A program made the translations under genes and the position numbers. A stretch of 64,000 nt of DNA from Bacillota bacterium. GTDB lineage: Bacteria; Bacillota; Dethiobacteria; DTU022. The notes beneath the pieces are model-generated. The model did no database searches. It was given only the letters and a program-made list of their open reading frames with translations, and was not told the DNA's origin. Shown here piece after piece: positions 44,884 to 53,962 of the stretch. The stretch lies in the NCBI GenBank assembly GCA_033549065.1, contig JAWSUE010000002.1, positions 1 to 64,000 of the forward strand, written 5' to 3'. The first letter of the stretch is position 1. Every line of letters starts with the position of its first letter.

Positions 44884-45274
44884 AATGCAGCACGCAAGAC
44901 AGTTGTCAACAGGAATCAGAACCGTTTCCCCGGCTAAACAGACCAGGGATCCGGTCATCAGGTCGCAAAGTGGCCGAAGAATAAAGAAAGTTAAACTAAC
45001 TTTGATTTTATTAACCTGTTTTCTGCTTAGCCTGGTAGTGGTTGCACAATATTCGTCGCTGGTTATCCTCAATTACAGGCTCAGCACCGCACGAACAGAA
45101 TTATCAGCGATTCAGCAGGCAACAAAATTGCTTGAATACGAAGTAGCACAGCTGAGTTCAATCGCCCGCATAGAACAGATAGCTAAAGAAGAGCTGGGAA
45201 TGGTTGAACCCGAAATAGATCAGCTGAGAGTGGTAGCTGCCAGTCAGGGAGAAGGAATTAGACTGGGAGAGTGA
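44876..45274 (+). CDS. ftsL: cell division protein FtsL
   Basis: This 132-residue protein has one transmembrane helix (LTLILLTCFLLSLVVVAQYS, residues about 41-60), a basic cytosolic N-terminus of about 40 residues, and an extracytoplasmic heptad-rich coiled coil (LSTARTELSAIQQATKLLEY, then VAQLSSIARIEQIAKEELGM). The layout and position between rsmH and a penicillin-binding protein gene identify it as FtsL, which joins FtsB/DivIC and FtsQ/DivIB in the divisome; sequence identity in this family is low. GTG 44876 follows GGGGAGA. Confidence 0.85.
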   Translation: MSKMQHARQLSTGIRTVSPAKQTRDPVIRSQSGRRIKKVKLTLILLTCFLLSLVVVAQYSSLVILNYRLSTARTELSAIQQATKLLEYEVAQLSSIARIEQIAKEELGMVEPEIDQLRVVAASQGEGIRLGE

Positions 45275-45279
45275 AGTAA

Positions 45280-47037
45280 ATGGGTGATTTTGCAGTAAGC
45301 CGGACTACTGTGAGGAGGAGACTAATCACTGTATTTGCCCTGACCGTATTGATCACATTTTTGCTGATCGGTCGGTTGGCCTGGATTCAGATAGTTCGTG
45401 CTGATGAACTTTATGAACAGGCCTGGAAACAGTGGAATCACAGTATTCCGGTGCAAACCGCCCGCGGTTCAATTTATGACCATCAGGAAAGACTGCTGGT
45501 TGGCAATACTTCAGCACAGACTGTGGCAGCTATACCTTCGCAGCTTGGCGATCCTGAAAATGTTGCCGACGCCTTATCCCCGATATTGGGTATGACTCCG
45601 GAAAACATCCTGGAACTGATATCCGTGGATCTCAGTGCGGTCTACATCAAGAGAAAAGTTGATCCGGAAGTTTCAGAAATCATCAGGGAGATGAACATAC
45701 CGGGGATCGTCTTCTTTAATGAAGATAAAAGGTATTACCCCAACGACACACTGGCATCACAGCTGCTTGGGTTTGTCGGTATGGACCAGGGCTGGGCCGG
45801 CCTGGAGGTATATTATGAAGATTACCTCAGCGGGAAAAATGGCAGAATGCTTTATCCGGCCGATGCAAGAGGCAGACAGATGCCACATGAATTTGACCGT
45901 TTTGTGATGCCTCAGCAGGGTTTAGATCTTTACCTGACAATTGATGAAACGATCCAGCATATTGTCGAGAGAGAACTTGACAGGGTTATGCAGGAGACAG
46001 CACCGGTGCAGGCCATGGCTATTGCAGTTGATCCTTATACCGGAGCGGTTTTGGCCGCCGCATCCAGCCCCGATTTTGAACCTGAAGAATACGATTCATA
46101 TGATTCTAAATTGTGGGCTCTTTCTCCGATTACGTCATCATTTGAGCCCGGTTCAACTTTTAAAATGGTTACCCTGGCAGCAGTCGTGGAAGAAGGTCTT
46201 TTCAATCCAGATGAACATTTCTTCTGCTCGGGTCATGTAACCATCAGTGGTCAGCAAATCAATTGCTGGACAGCGGACAGGGGAGGTCATGGTGATCTTA
46301 CCTTTTACCAATCGGTGGGAGTTTCATGTAACCCCGCATTTATCGAGCTGGGCAGGCGTTTGGGGAAAGAAAAATTTTATGAATATATCAGCGCCTTTGG
46401 ATATGGGAAGTTAACCGGTATCGATTATCCGGGAGAGAGCAGCGGCCTTGTTTTTGATCCTGATAATTTTGGTCCGCTCGAACTGGCAACATCATCGTTC
46501 GGGCAGGGGATTTCAGTAACACCCATTCAGCAGGTAATGGCGACTGCAGCCATGATTAATGGAGGCTATCTATACAAGCCATACCTTGTGGAATCGATTA
46601 AAAATGCCGAGGGAGATATTATTTTACACCGCGAGCCGGAGATGATCCGGCAGGTAATATCAGAAGAGACTTCAGACCTTTTGGTCGATATGATGGAGAG
46701 TGTAATCATTGACGGTACAGGCAAGGCGGCAGCAATAGAAGGGTACAGGATAGCCGGGAAAACAGGCACGGCAGAAAAACTGGGAACGAACAACATGTAT
46801 ATGACTGATCAGTATATTTACTCCCTGGTAGGTTTTGCACCGGTAGACGATCCCAGAATACTACTCTATGTAGCTGTAGATGGGGTAACCATCGGTCCCA
46901 GGCTTGGGGTGTATACAAGCGCACCACTCTTTAAAAAGATTATGGAAGACGTGTTAAATTATCTGCAGGTTACACCGTCGGAATTAACACCTTTATCGCC
47001 GGTTCTGGATAACAGCAGCAATGATTCAGACAGATAG
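45280..47037 (+). CDS. class B penicillin-binding protein (FtsI/SpoVD-like transpeptidase)
   Basis: This 585-residue cross-linking enzyme acts at the septum. One N-terminal membrane anchor (residues about 17-37) is followed by the pedestal domain (QTARGSIYDHQERLL) and the transpeptidase. Active-site motifs are Ser292 in SFEPGSTFKMV (SxxK), SVGVSCNPAF (SxN) near residue 345 and AGKTGTAEK (KTG) near residue 490. No C-terminal PASTA domains are present, unlike Bacillus PBP2B and SpoVD. A division role is inferred from its place after ftsL. In this cluster murE would normally follow but murF comes next. Confidence 0.93.
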   Translation: MGDFAVSRTTVRRRLITVFALTVLITFLLIGRLAWIQIVRADELYEQAWKQWNHSIPVQTARGSIYDHQERLLVGNTSAQTVAAIPSQLGDPENVADALSPILGMTPENILELISVDLSAVYIKRKVDPEVSEIIREMNIPGIVFFNEDKRYYPNDTLASQLLGFVGMDQGWAGLEVYYEDYLSGKNGRMLYPADARGRQMPHEFDRFVMPQQGLDLYLTIDETIQHIVERELDRVMQETAPVQAMAIAVDPYTGAVLAAASSPDFEPEEYDSYDSKLWALSPITSSFEPGSTFKMVTLAAVVEEGLFNPDEHFFCSGHVTISGQQINCWTADRGGHGDLTFYQSVGVSCNPAFIELGRRLGKEKFYEYISAFGYGKLTGIDYPGESSGLVFDPDNFGPLELATSSFGQGISVTPIQQVMATAAMINGGYLYKPYLVESIKNAEGDIILHREPEMIRQVISEETSDLLVDMMESVIIDGTGKAAAIEGYRIAGKTGTAEKLGTNNMYMTDQYIYSLVGFAPVDDPRILLYVAVDGVTIGPRLGVYTSAPLFKKIMEDVLNYLQVTPSELTPLSPVLDNSSNDSDR

Positions 47038-47059
47038 CATTAGTAAGGAGTAAAAGGTT

Positions 47060-48454
47060 ATGCGGATGACGGGAAACGAAATAATCGAAGTTGTAGGCGG
47101 AAAACTGCTTCAGGGCAACCCTGAACAGCAGATTTCAGGCTTTGCCATCGATTCAAGAGATGTCAGGGCAGGAGATTTTTTCGTTCCTTTCAGAGGTGAA
47201 AAAACGGATGGTCACAAATATATTGCAGATGCATCCGAAAAAGACGCAGTTGGTGCTTTTCATGAACTTTCTCAATCAAAGGATCCAACAATTACCGGAG
47301 ATTTTCTGTTAATCGGGGTAGAAAGTTCTCTTGATGCCCTGCAGAAACTTGCAGCTGAATACAGAAAGCGCTTTAATCTACCGGTTATTGGTGTTACCGG
47401 CAGCAGTGGTAAAACGACTACCAAGGACCTGATTGCCGGAGTGCTGTCGGCGAAATATAAAGTATTGAAAACAACGGGTAACCTCAACAATGAAATCGGG
47501 TTGCCGTTGACCATATTGCAGTTGGAAGAAAGTCACCAGGTGGCGGTCCTGGAAATGGGAATGAGCGCGCCTGGCGAGATATCAACCCTGTGTGAAATAG
47601 CTCAGCCGTCAATCGGAGTGATCACCAACATCGGTGAAGCACATATCGAGCTTCTGGGTTCGGTTGATGCTATTGAACGGGCGAAAGGAGAACTGTTAGA
47701 TTACCTCGGCTCAGGCGGGGTAGCTGTCTTGAACGGCGATGATCCCCGCCTCCTAAAGATTGGGAGACGCTTCCCGGGAAAAGTATTTTACTATGGCTTT
47801 AACCAGGGCGATATAAAAGGCTTAAAGTTGTCTCAACGGGGAGAAAATAACTTTTTCCGGGTGCGTTTTCCAAATAGATTGGAAGAGTGGTTTCAGACTC
47901 CTCTTCCTGGACGGGAGTCGGCCAGCAATGCCCTGGCGGCTCTCACCGTCGGTTATATCCTGGAGCTTAACCTGGCAGAAATGGCTGAAGGTTTGCAATC
48001 AAGCCAAACTACGGCAGGACGGCTTCAGGTTTTTCATAATGAAGGCATGCCCAGTGTTATAGATGATACTTATAATGCCAATCCCGATTCGGTCAGGGCA
48101 GCATTGAATGTTTTATCCGATCTTGGTGAAGAAAAAACAATTGCCGTGCTAGGCGATATGCTTGAACTGGGGCAATATGCGGAAGAAGCCCACCGTTCGA
48201 TTGGCCGTTATATGGCAGAGAAATCGATCGGGTCCCTGGTAACTGTTGGTGAATTGGCCGGTTTCATTGCAGAAGAAGCAGGTAAGCTCGGTATTGATGT
48301 TTATCCCTGTTCAGATCATCAAGGAGCGCTCAGGGTCCTGAAGCGACTTAACCCGGATAGTGGATGGGTTATCCTGGTCAAGGGCTCAAGAGGGATGCAG
48401 ATGGAGATTATTGTCCAGGGGCTACTGGGACAGGAAGGAGCGGGGAGTCAATGA
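47060..48454 (+). CDS. murF: UDP-N-acetylmuramoyl-tripeptide--D-Ala-D-Ala ligase
   Basis: It adds D-Ala-D-Ala to the muramoyl tripeptide. The 464-residue Mur ligase has the ATP loop GVTGSSGKTTTKDLIAGVLS near residue 112, VLEMGMSAPGEI, TNIGEAHIELLGS, VIDDTYNANPDSVRAAL and VLGDMLELGQYAEEAH, the last two being MurF-specific. The N-terminal ISGFAIDSRDVRAGDFFVPF is the usual uracil-binding domain. MurE lacks the NANPDS signature in this form, so this is not murE. It overlaps mraY by 4 bases. Confidence 0.95.
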   Translation: MRMTGNEIIEVVGGKLLQGNPEQQISGFAIDSRDVRAGDFFVPFRGEKTDGHKYIADASEKDAVGAFHELSQSKDPTITGDFLLIGVESSLDALQKLAAEYRKRFNLPVIGVTGSSGKTTTKDLIAGVLSAKYKVLKTTGNLNNEIGLPLTILQLEESHQVAVLEMGMSAPGEISTLCEIAQPSIGVITNIGEAHIELLGSVDAIERAKGELLDYLGSGGVAVLNGDDPRLLKIGRRFPGKVFYYGFNQGDIKGLKLSQRGENNFFRVRFPNRLEEWFQTPLPGRESASNALAALTVGYILELNLAEMAEGLQSSQTTAGRLQVFHNEGMPSVIDDTYNANPDSVRAALNVLSDLGEEKTIAVLGDMLELGQYAEEAHRSIGRYMAEKSIGSLVTVGELAGFIAEEAGKLGIDVYPCSDHQGALRVLKRLNPDSGWVILVKGSRGMQMEIIVQGLLGQEGAGSQ

Positions 48455-49419
48455 TCACAGCCAGACTAGTTGCGGCATTCATTTTATCTTTATTAGCGAC
48501 CCTCATCCTTTTTCCGGTCTTTATAAAAAAGATGCAAACATTACAGTATGGGCAGCAAATCAGGGAAGATGGCCCGTCGAGGCATCTTGCAAAGAAAGGC
48601 ACACCGACGATGGGCGGTGTTATTATCATGCTGACAGCCGCCATTGTTTCACTTATTTTAGCCGGTTTTTCCATAACTTTAATCGCTGCTGTTGCTGTTT
48701 TTGCCGGTTGTGGATCGATTGGCTTCATGGATGATTATCTTAAGGTGGTAAAAAACCGTTCGTTAGGTTTGAGGGCACGTTCGAAGCTTGCAGGAGAACT
48801 TATCGTTGCCCTGATTCTGATCATACTGGTTTTCGCAGCCGGCGTATATAACCCGGAACTGACAATACCCTTTACCGGGGCAACCATTAAATTGGGCATG
48901 CTTTATCCGTTATTTATTCTCGTTATAGTTTTCTCTGCAACCAATGCAGTTAACCTGACAGATGGAATTGACGGCCTGGCCGGTGGGCTTTCGGTAATTG
49001 CCTTTACGGCTTTTTCCTATATTGCCTATCGCTACGGGTCAATTGAGTTGGCACTGTTTTGTGCTACTCTTGCCGGCTCGTGCCTGGGATTTCTTTTCTA
49101 TAACCATCACCCTGCCCGGATTTTTATGGGTGATGCCGGTTCGCTTGCCCTGGGTGGAGCTTTTGCCGCAGTTGCTGTCTTAACCAAAACTGAACTTTTG
49201 TTGATTGTAATCGGCGGTGTTTTTGTCCTGGAAACTCTTTCGGTAATTTTGCAGGTTATTTTCTTTCATTTAACCGGCAAACGAGTATTATTAATGGCCC
49301 CCCTGCATCACCATTTTGAATTAAAGGGTTGGTCAGAACAAAAAGTTGTCAGGGTATTTTGGAGTGCCGGAATTGCATTTGCTTTTGCCGGGGTAATCGC
49401 CTCTGGTAGGATTCTATAA
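48451..49419 (+). CDS. mraY: phospho-N-acetylmuramoyl-pentapeptide-transferase
   Basis: This 322-residue polytopic membrane enzyme makes lipid I from UDP-MurNAc-pentapeptide and undecaprenyl phosphate. ATG 48451 overlaps the murF stop (ATGA) and follows AGCGGGGAG; a longer frame from 48364 lies in murF and is rejected. Signatures: HLAKKGTPTMGGVIIML near residue 45, GSIGFMDDYLKVVKNRSLGL with the catalytic aspartates, NAVNLTDGIDGLAGGL, FMGDAGSLALGG and the MAPLHHHFELKGW loop near residue 290. About ten membrane helices. Confidence 0.96.
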   Translation: MITARLVAAFILSLLATLILFPVFIKKMQTLQYGQQIREDGPSRHLAKKGTPTMGGVIIMLTAAIVSLILAGFSITLIAAVAVFAGCGSIGFMDDYLKVVKNRSLGLRARSKLAGELIVALILIILVFAAGVYNPELTIPFTGATIKLGMLYPLFILVIVFSATNAVNLTDGIDGLAGGLSVIAFTAFSYIAYRYGSIELALFCATLAGSCLGFLFYNHHPARIFMGDAGSLALGGAFAAVAVLTKTELLLIVIGGVFVLETLSVILQVIFFHLTGKRVLLMAPLHHHFELKGWSEQKVVRVFWSAGIAFAFAGVIASGRIL

Positions 49420-49436
49420 GGATGAGGTAAAACGTT

Positions 49437-50849
49437 GTGATTGACCTGATCAAAAACAAAGAGATACTGGTAGTCGGGATGGCTCGCAGTGGTTTGGCTG
49501 CTGTGGAGCTGATTTCGCAGTATGATGCTGCCAGGATCACGGTCAGCGACAGCAAGAAGCCTGCTGATTTGAAATCAGAACTTTCACAGCTAAAACGTTA
49601 TCAAAATGTGGATATAGCAGCTGGCAGTAATTCGCCGGAGCTGGTTACCGAAAACTTATCTTTTATTGTAAAAAGTCCCGGTGTACCGCCCCACATAGAT
49701 ATTTTTAAAAAGGCATCTGAAGTGGGCATACCGGTCATTTCAGAAATTGAGCTGGCCTATGCATTTATAAAGGCACCAATAATCGGCGTTACCGGCACTA
49801 ACGGAAAGACAACAACAACAGCCCTGATCACAGCTATGCTTGAAGAGTCCCGGTTCGAACCGGTAATCTCGGCAGGGAATATCGGCAATCCGCTTTCCGG
49901 GCTTGCCGGTAAATTCAGCCCCCAGGGGATTATCGTTGCCGAGTTGAGCAGCTTTCAACTGGAAGATATTAAGTTATTCAGGCCCTTTGTCGCCGTGTTT
50001 CTCAATTTTGCCGAGGATCACCTTGATTATCACGGGTCAATTGAGAAATATTTTAAGGCAAAAGTACGCATTCTGGAAAATCAGTCTGCAGGTGATTATG
50101 CAGTTTTGAATGCCGGAGACCGGGCAGTAGCTTCCTTGCAGGAGAAATCCAGGGGCAGGGTTCTCTGGTTTGATCGTTCACCGGTGCACGTTGGTGTCGG
50201 TCTTGAGGATGGTTGGATCACTCTGTACAATCCTGGAAGTGAACCAAGGAAAATTTGTCCGCGGTATGAGGTTGCCCTGCCCGGTGATCATAATCTGGAA
50301 AATGCGCTGGCTGCTTCAACGGCAGCCTGGGCTGCGGGAGCAGATCCGGAGGCAATAGGCAGAACACTGGGCAGTTTTCGTGGTATTGAGCATCGTCTTG
50401 AGTATGTCCGGACAGTTAATGGAATAGATTTTATCAACGATTCAAAAGGAACCAATCCGGGAGCGACAATTAAAGCCCTTGAATCCTTTCCCGGTCGCAA
50501 TAAAGTTCTTATTGCCGGGGGAAAAGACAAGGGCAGCGACTTTGCAGAACTGGCCAAAATAATAAAATCAGAAGTCCGAAAGCTGATTCTCCTGGGTGAA
50601 ACGAAGGACAAGCTGGCAGAGGCTGTGGATAAAACTGATTTCAGTGAATACCTGTTGGTTGCCGATTTAAAAGAAGCTGTTTCAGCTGCTTTTAAGGAGG
50701 CACAGCCGGGGGATTTGATTCTCTTATCACCAGCCTGTGCCAGCTGGGATATGTTTAATAATTATGAAGAACGGGGCGAACTCTTTAAAGAGTTGGTCAG
50801 TTACCTGCCAGCAGAATTTAAGGGAAAGGAGAAAATAACAAATGGCTGA
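49437..50849 (+). CDS. murD: UDP-N-acetylmuramoylalanine--D-glutamate ligase
   Basis: It adds D-glutamate to UDP-MurNAc-L-Ala. The 470-residue protein has an N-terminal Rossmann domain (ILVVGMARSGLAAVELIS), the ATP loop IIGVTGTNGKTTTTALITAML near residue 115, FLNFAEDHLDYHGS, the FINDSKGTNPGATIKAL segment that marks MurD, IAGGKDKGSDF, and LLSPACASWDMFNNYEERGELF at the end. GTG 49437 follows AAGGATGAGG. It overlaps ftsW by 8 bases. Confidence 0.96.
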   Translation: MIDLIKNKEILVVGMARSGLAAVELISQYDAARITVSDSKKPADLKSELSQLKRYQNVDIAAGSNSPELVTENLSFIVKSPGVPPHIDIFKKASEVGIPVISEIELAYAFIKAPIIGVTGTNGKTTTTALITAMLEESRFEPVISAGNIGNPLSGLAGKFSPQGIIVAELSSFQLEDIKLFRPFVAVFLNFAEDHLDYHGSIEKYFKAKVRILENQSAGDYAVLNAGDRAVASLQEKSRGRVLWFDRSPVHVGVGLEDGWITLYNPGSEPRKICPRYEVALPGDHNLENALAASTAAWAAGADPEAIGRTLGSFRGIEHRLEYVRTVNGIDFINDSKGTNPGATIKALESFPGRNKVLIAGGKDKGSDFAELAKIIKSEVRKLILLGETKDKLAEAVDKTDFSEYLLVADLKEAVSAAFKEAQPGDLILLSPACASWDMFNNYEERGELFKELVSYLPAEFKGKEKITNG

Positions 50850-51978
50850 AAAAAAAGATAAAAATCAACTTGATCGAACTCTGTTATTTGTTACAATCCT
50901 TCTCCTTGGAATCGGCCTGGTCATGGTCTTCAGCGCCAGCTTCGTTGTTGCTGAAGAAAATATGGGAGACCCTTATCATTTCCTTAAACGCCAGGCGTTA
51001 TGGATTTCGATAGGGCTGCTGGTTATGTTCATACTGACCAAGGTAAATTACAAAATTTATAAGCGCCTTTCACTGCTTATATTACTTATAAATTTCGTTT
51101 TACTTGCTCTTGTTTTTACCGGGTTCGGCACTGAGTTGGGAACTGAAGCCCGGCGCTGGCTGATGTTTGGACCTGTAATACTTCAGCCGGCGGAATTCAG
51201 CAAGCTTGCCTTTGTCATATTCACTGCAGCTTATATGAGCAGCCGCAGGATAAATCTAAGGCATTTCTGGACGGCAACCGCTATACCTCTAATCCTGGTA
51301 GGGCTGGCTTTTTTCATAATCCAGATGCAGCCTGACCTGGGTACTGCCCTGGTGGTTTTTGCCGGTAGTGCCCTGGTTATCGTCTTTGCCGGAATGCCTA
51401 TGTCTCAGTTGGCCGGACTGACCCTGTTGTGCTTGCCGCCAGTCGCCTATTTTACTTTAAAAGAAGAGTATCGCATGCAGAGAGTTTTCTCCTTTCTTGA
51501 TCCCTGGTCAGAGCCAACCGGTTCAGGTTACCAGGTTATTCAATCACTGTATGCCCTGGGTCCCGGACATCTATTTGGTACCGGGTTGGGAAGAAGCAGG
51601 CAAAAACTATTTTATCTGCCCGAACCACAAAATGACTTTATCTTTGCTGTAATCGGCGAAGAGCTGGGATTTGTCGGTGGGGTAGCTATCCTGCTCCTGT
51701 TTTTAATCCTGTTCTGGCGCGGTTTTCAGATTGCCCTGAAAGCCCCGGACCTCTTTGGCAGTCTGCTGGCAGCTGGAATTACATTTGTTATTGCTGCGCA
51801 GGTTATCATCAATGTCGCAGTCGTAACAGGGACTTTACCGGTAACCGGTATAAATCTCCCGCTGATCAGCGCCGGTGGAAGTTCTGTGTTATTTACACTG
51901 ATTGGAATCGGTATACTTTTGAATATATCTCGTTATAAGCAGGAAAATCAAAAAAGCCTGAAGGAGCAAGCGCGATGA
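50842..51978 (+). CDS. ftsW: SEDS-family peptidoglycan glycosyltransferase FtsW
   Basis: This 378-residue membrane protein of about ten helices polymerises glycan strands at the septum. Signatures are GIGLVMVFSASF near residue 25, GTEARRWLMFGPVILQPAEF with the catalytic-site Asp-region counterpart further on, PDLGTALVVFAGSALVIVFA near residue 170, GPGHLFGTGLGRSRQKLFYL, PEPQNDFIFAVIGEELGFVG, and PLISAGGSSVLFTLIGIGIL near the end. The location between murD and murG indicates FtsW; the sporulation paralogue SpoVE has the same motifs and cannot be excluded. Confidence 0.93.
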   Translation: MAEKKDKNQLDRTLLFVTILLLGIGLVMVFSASFVVAEENMGDPYHFLKRQALWISIGLLVMFILTKVNYKIYKRLSLLILLINFVLLALVFTGFGTELGTEARRWLMFGPVILQPAEFSKLAFVIFTAAYMSSRRINLRHFWTATAIPLILVGLAFFIIQMQPDLGTALVVFAGSALVIVFAGMPMSQLAGLTLLCLPPVAYFTLKEEYRMQRVFSFLDPWSEPTGSGYQVIQSLYALGPGHLFGTGLGRSRQKLFYLPEPQNDFIFAVIGEELGFVGGVAILLLFLILFWRGFQIALKAPDLFGSLLAAGITFVIAAQVIINVAVVTGTLPVTGINLPLISAGGSSVLFTLIGIGILLNISRYKQENQKSLKEQAR

Positions 51979-53063
51979 AAGTATTAATTGGTGGAGGAGG
52001 AACGGGAGGCCATATCTACCCGGCACTGGCATTGGCCAGATATGCAATGGCAGTTGATCAGGGCAATTCTGTACTCTTTATCGGTAGCGCAAATGGCCTG
52101 GAAAGTAAAATTGTTCCTTCTGCAGGTTTTGATATTCAGATCATCCCTGCTCGTGGGCTGCAGCGTAATTTCAAAGGTTTCTTTTCTGTAGTTAAAGATT
52201 TATTCGGAGGAATTAGGCAATCAGGCAAGGTAATCAAAAGCTTCCGTCCCAATGTGGTTCTTGGTACAGGTGGATATGTTGCTGCACCGGTTGTGCTTTC
52301 AGCCTTGTTAAAACGTTATCCCGTTGTGCTGCATGAACAAAATGCCCTGCCCGGGTTGACCAACCGGTGGCTGGCGCCCTTTGTTAAAAAAGTTTGTCTC
52401 TCCTTTAAGGAAACTGAGAAAAAGATGCCTCGTTTCAGTCGTACTGCCTATACCGGTAACCCAAGGGCCAGTGAGGTCCTCTCACTGACCAGGGAAGAAG
52501 GGATCCGTTTCTTTAATCTCAACCCGGACCGGAAAACTCTTTTAATTTACGGCGGCAGCCGCGGGGCTATGAAATTAAACCAGGTAGTTTCTGATTATCT
52601 TAATGACGGTATGCATCCTGAAAGTCTCAACCTGATCTATGTATCGGGAGAAATCTATTACAGGGACATTTCTGAAAAAATCGGAGTGCTGCCGCAGAAT
52701 GTAAGGCTATTCCCTTACCTGGAACAGATGCCCGAAGCGCTTGCCGCAGCGGATTTGGCTATTACCCGCAGTGGAGCGACGACCCTGGCTGAAATTACAG
52801 CTTTGGGGTTACCGGCAATATTGATTCCGTCTCCGAACGTAGTTAACAATCACCAGTATTTTAACGCCCGGCTCCTATCTGATGTTGGGGCTGCCGTTTT
52901 AATAGAAGAGAAGGACTTTGACAGTAATCGTCTGCAGTTCGAAATAAATCGTCTCTTTGATCAGCCCGATTTACTTGAAGAGATGAGTAGACAAAGTAAA
53001 ATCCTAGGTATACCGGACGCCGCTGAAAGGTTATATGGCTGCCTTCAGGAGGTAGCATCATGA
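51975..53063 (+). CDS. murG: UDP-GlcNAc--lipid I N-acetylglucosaminyltransferase
   Basis: This 362-residue GT-B enzyme converts lipid I to lipid II at the inner membrane face. Motifs: GGGGTGGHIYPALALA at residues 6-21, IIPARGLQRN, VVLGTGGYVAAPVVLSAL, VVLHEQNALPGLTNRWL, YGGSRGAMKLNQ near 195 and TRSGATTLAEITALGLPAILIP near 263. Its ATG overlaps the ftsW stop and its stop overlaps murB. Confidence 0.96.
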   Translation: MKVLIGGGGTGGHIYPALALARYAMAVDQGNSVLFIGSANGLESKIVPSAGFDIQIIPARGLQRNFKGFFSVVKDLFGGIRQSGKVIKSFRPNVVLGTGGYVAAPVVLSALLKRYPVVLHEQNALPGLTNRWLAPFVKKVCLSFKETEKKMPRFSRTAYTGNPRASEVLSLTREEGIRFFNLNPDRKTLLIYGGSRGAMKLNQVVSDYLNDGMHPESLNLIYVSGEIYYRDISEKIGVLPQNVRLFPYLEQMPEALAAADLAITRSGATTLAEITALGLPAILIPSPNVVNNHQYFNARLLSDVGAAVLIEEKDFDSNRLQFEINRLFDQPDLLEEMSRQSKILGIPDAAERLYGCLQEVAS

Positions 53064-53959
53064 ATATTGAACAGGAACTGAGCCGCAGGATAAAAACAAA
53101 AGTTTTGGTCAACGAACCCATGGCCCTGCATACCTCCTGGCAGGTTGGAGGACCGGCAGACTATTATCTATCACCGGACAGTGTTGATGAACTGGTTGAA
53201 ATCATAAAATTTACAGCAAGTAATAATGTGCCTCTCTTCATTATGGGTAATGGAACAAACCTGCTTGTTCGTGATGGGGGTATCAGGGGTGTTGTTGTAA
53301 ATATCGGGGAGGCATTTTCATATATTAAACCTACTTCGGGTGGCCTGGTGGCAGGAGCGGGAACCTCGATGACGCTTCTCGCCCGCACATCGGCAAGTTA
53401 TGGGTTTGGAGGACTTGAATTCGCGGTAGGTATTCCCGGGTCCCTTGGTGGAGCGGTTATCATGAATGCCGGGGCCTTTGGGGGATATATTGGAGAAAGG
53501 GTTCAGTCGGTTAATCTGATCAATCTGGCTGGTGAAATATCTACCTTGACTGACGATGAACTGCAATTTGGTTACCGGACCAGCAACCTTGTCGGAAAAG
53601 GGATAATTTATGAAATCAATCTGAATCTTAAAAAGGGTGAAAAAACTGAATCGGAAAAAATGATGCGTTATTTTCTTGCAGAAAGACATCGCCGTCATCC
53701 CAACCTGCCCAGCGCCGGTTCTGTATTTAGAAATCTCCCGGATCAACCGGCAGGACGGATTGTTGAAAGTGCGGGAGGTAAGGGGATGCGAATCGGTGGT
53801 GCGGAAGTATCCGAACAGCATGCTAATTTTATTGTAAATATTGGTGATGCAACTGCTTCGGATATCCTGGCTTTAATAGTTGCTGTCCAGAAGCTGGTTA
53901 AAGATAAATTTGCTATAGATTTGAAACCCGAAGTGAAGATTGTTGGCGAGGAGCGCTAA
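53060..53959 (+). CDS. murB: UDP-N-acetylenolpyruvoylglucosamine reductase
   Basis: This FAD enzyme of 299 residues makes UDP-MurNAc. Signatures are TSWQVGGPADYYLSP, FIMGNGTNLLVRDGGIRGVV, FAVGIPGSLGGAVIMNAGAFGG, FGYRTS, HPNLPSAGSVFRNLPD (the proton-donating serine in SAGSVF) and RIVESAGGKGMRIGGAEVS. The short form without the extra tyrosine loop is the type IIb enzyme usual in Firmicutes. Its ATG lies in the murG stop region, showing coupling. Confidence 0.96.
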   Translation: MNIEQELSRRIKTKVLVNEPMALHTSWQVGGPADYYLSPDSVDELVEIIKFTASNNVPLFIMGNGTNLLVRDGGIRGVVVNIGEAFSYIKPTSGGLVAGAGTSMTLLARTSASYGFGGLEFAVGIPGSLGGAVIMNAGAFGGYIGERVQSVNLINLAGEISTLTDDELQFGYRTSNLVGKGIIYEINLNLKKGEKTESEKMMRYFLAERHRRHPNLPSAGSVFRNLPDQPAGRIVESAGGKGMRIGGAEVSEQHANFIVNIGDATASDILALIVAVQKLVKDKFAIDLKPEVKIVGEER

Positions 53960-53962
53960 GGG

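Noticed and set aside
47060-48454. murF gene as a mislabelled murE
   Set aside because: DTYNANPDSVRAAL and VLGDMLELG are MurF signatures, and the protein has MurF length.
49845-49880. tRNA-like GGTTCGAACC motif
   Set aside because: It lies within the murD coding sequence and no cloverleaf can be built around it.
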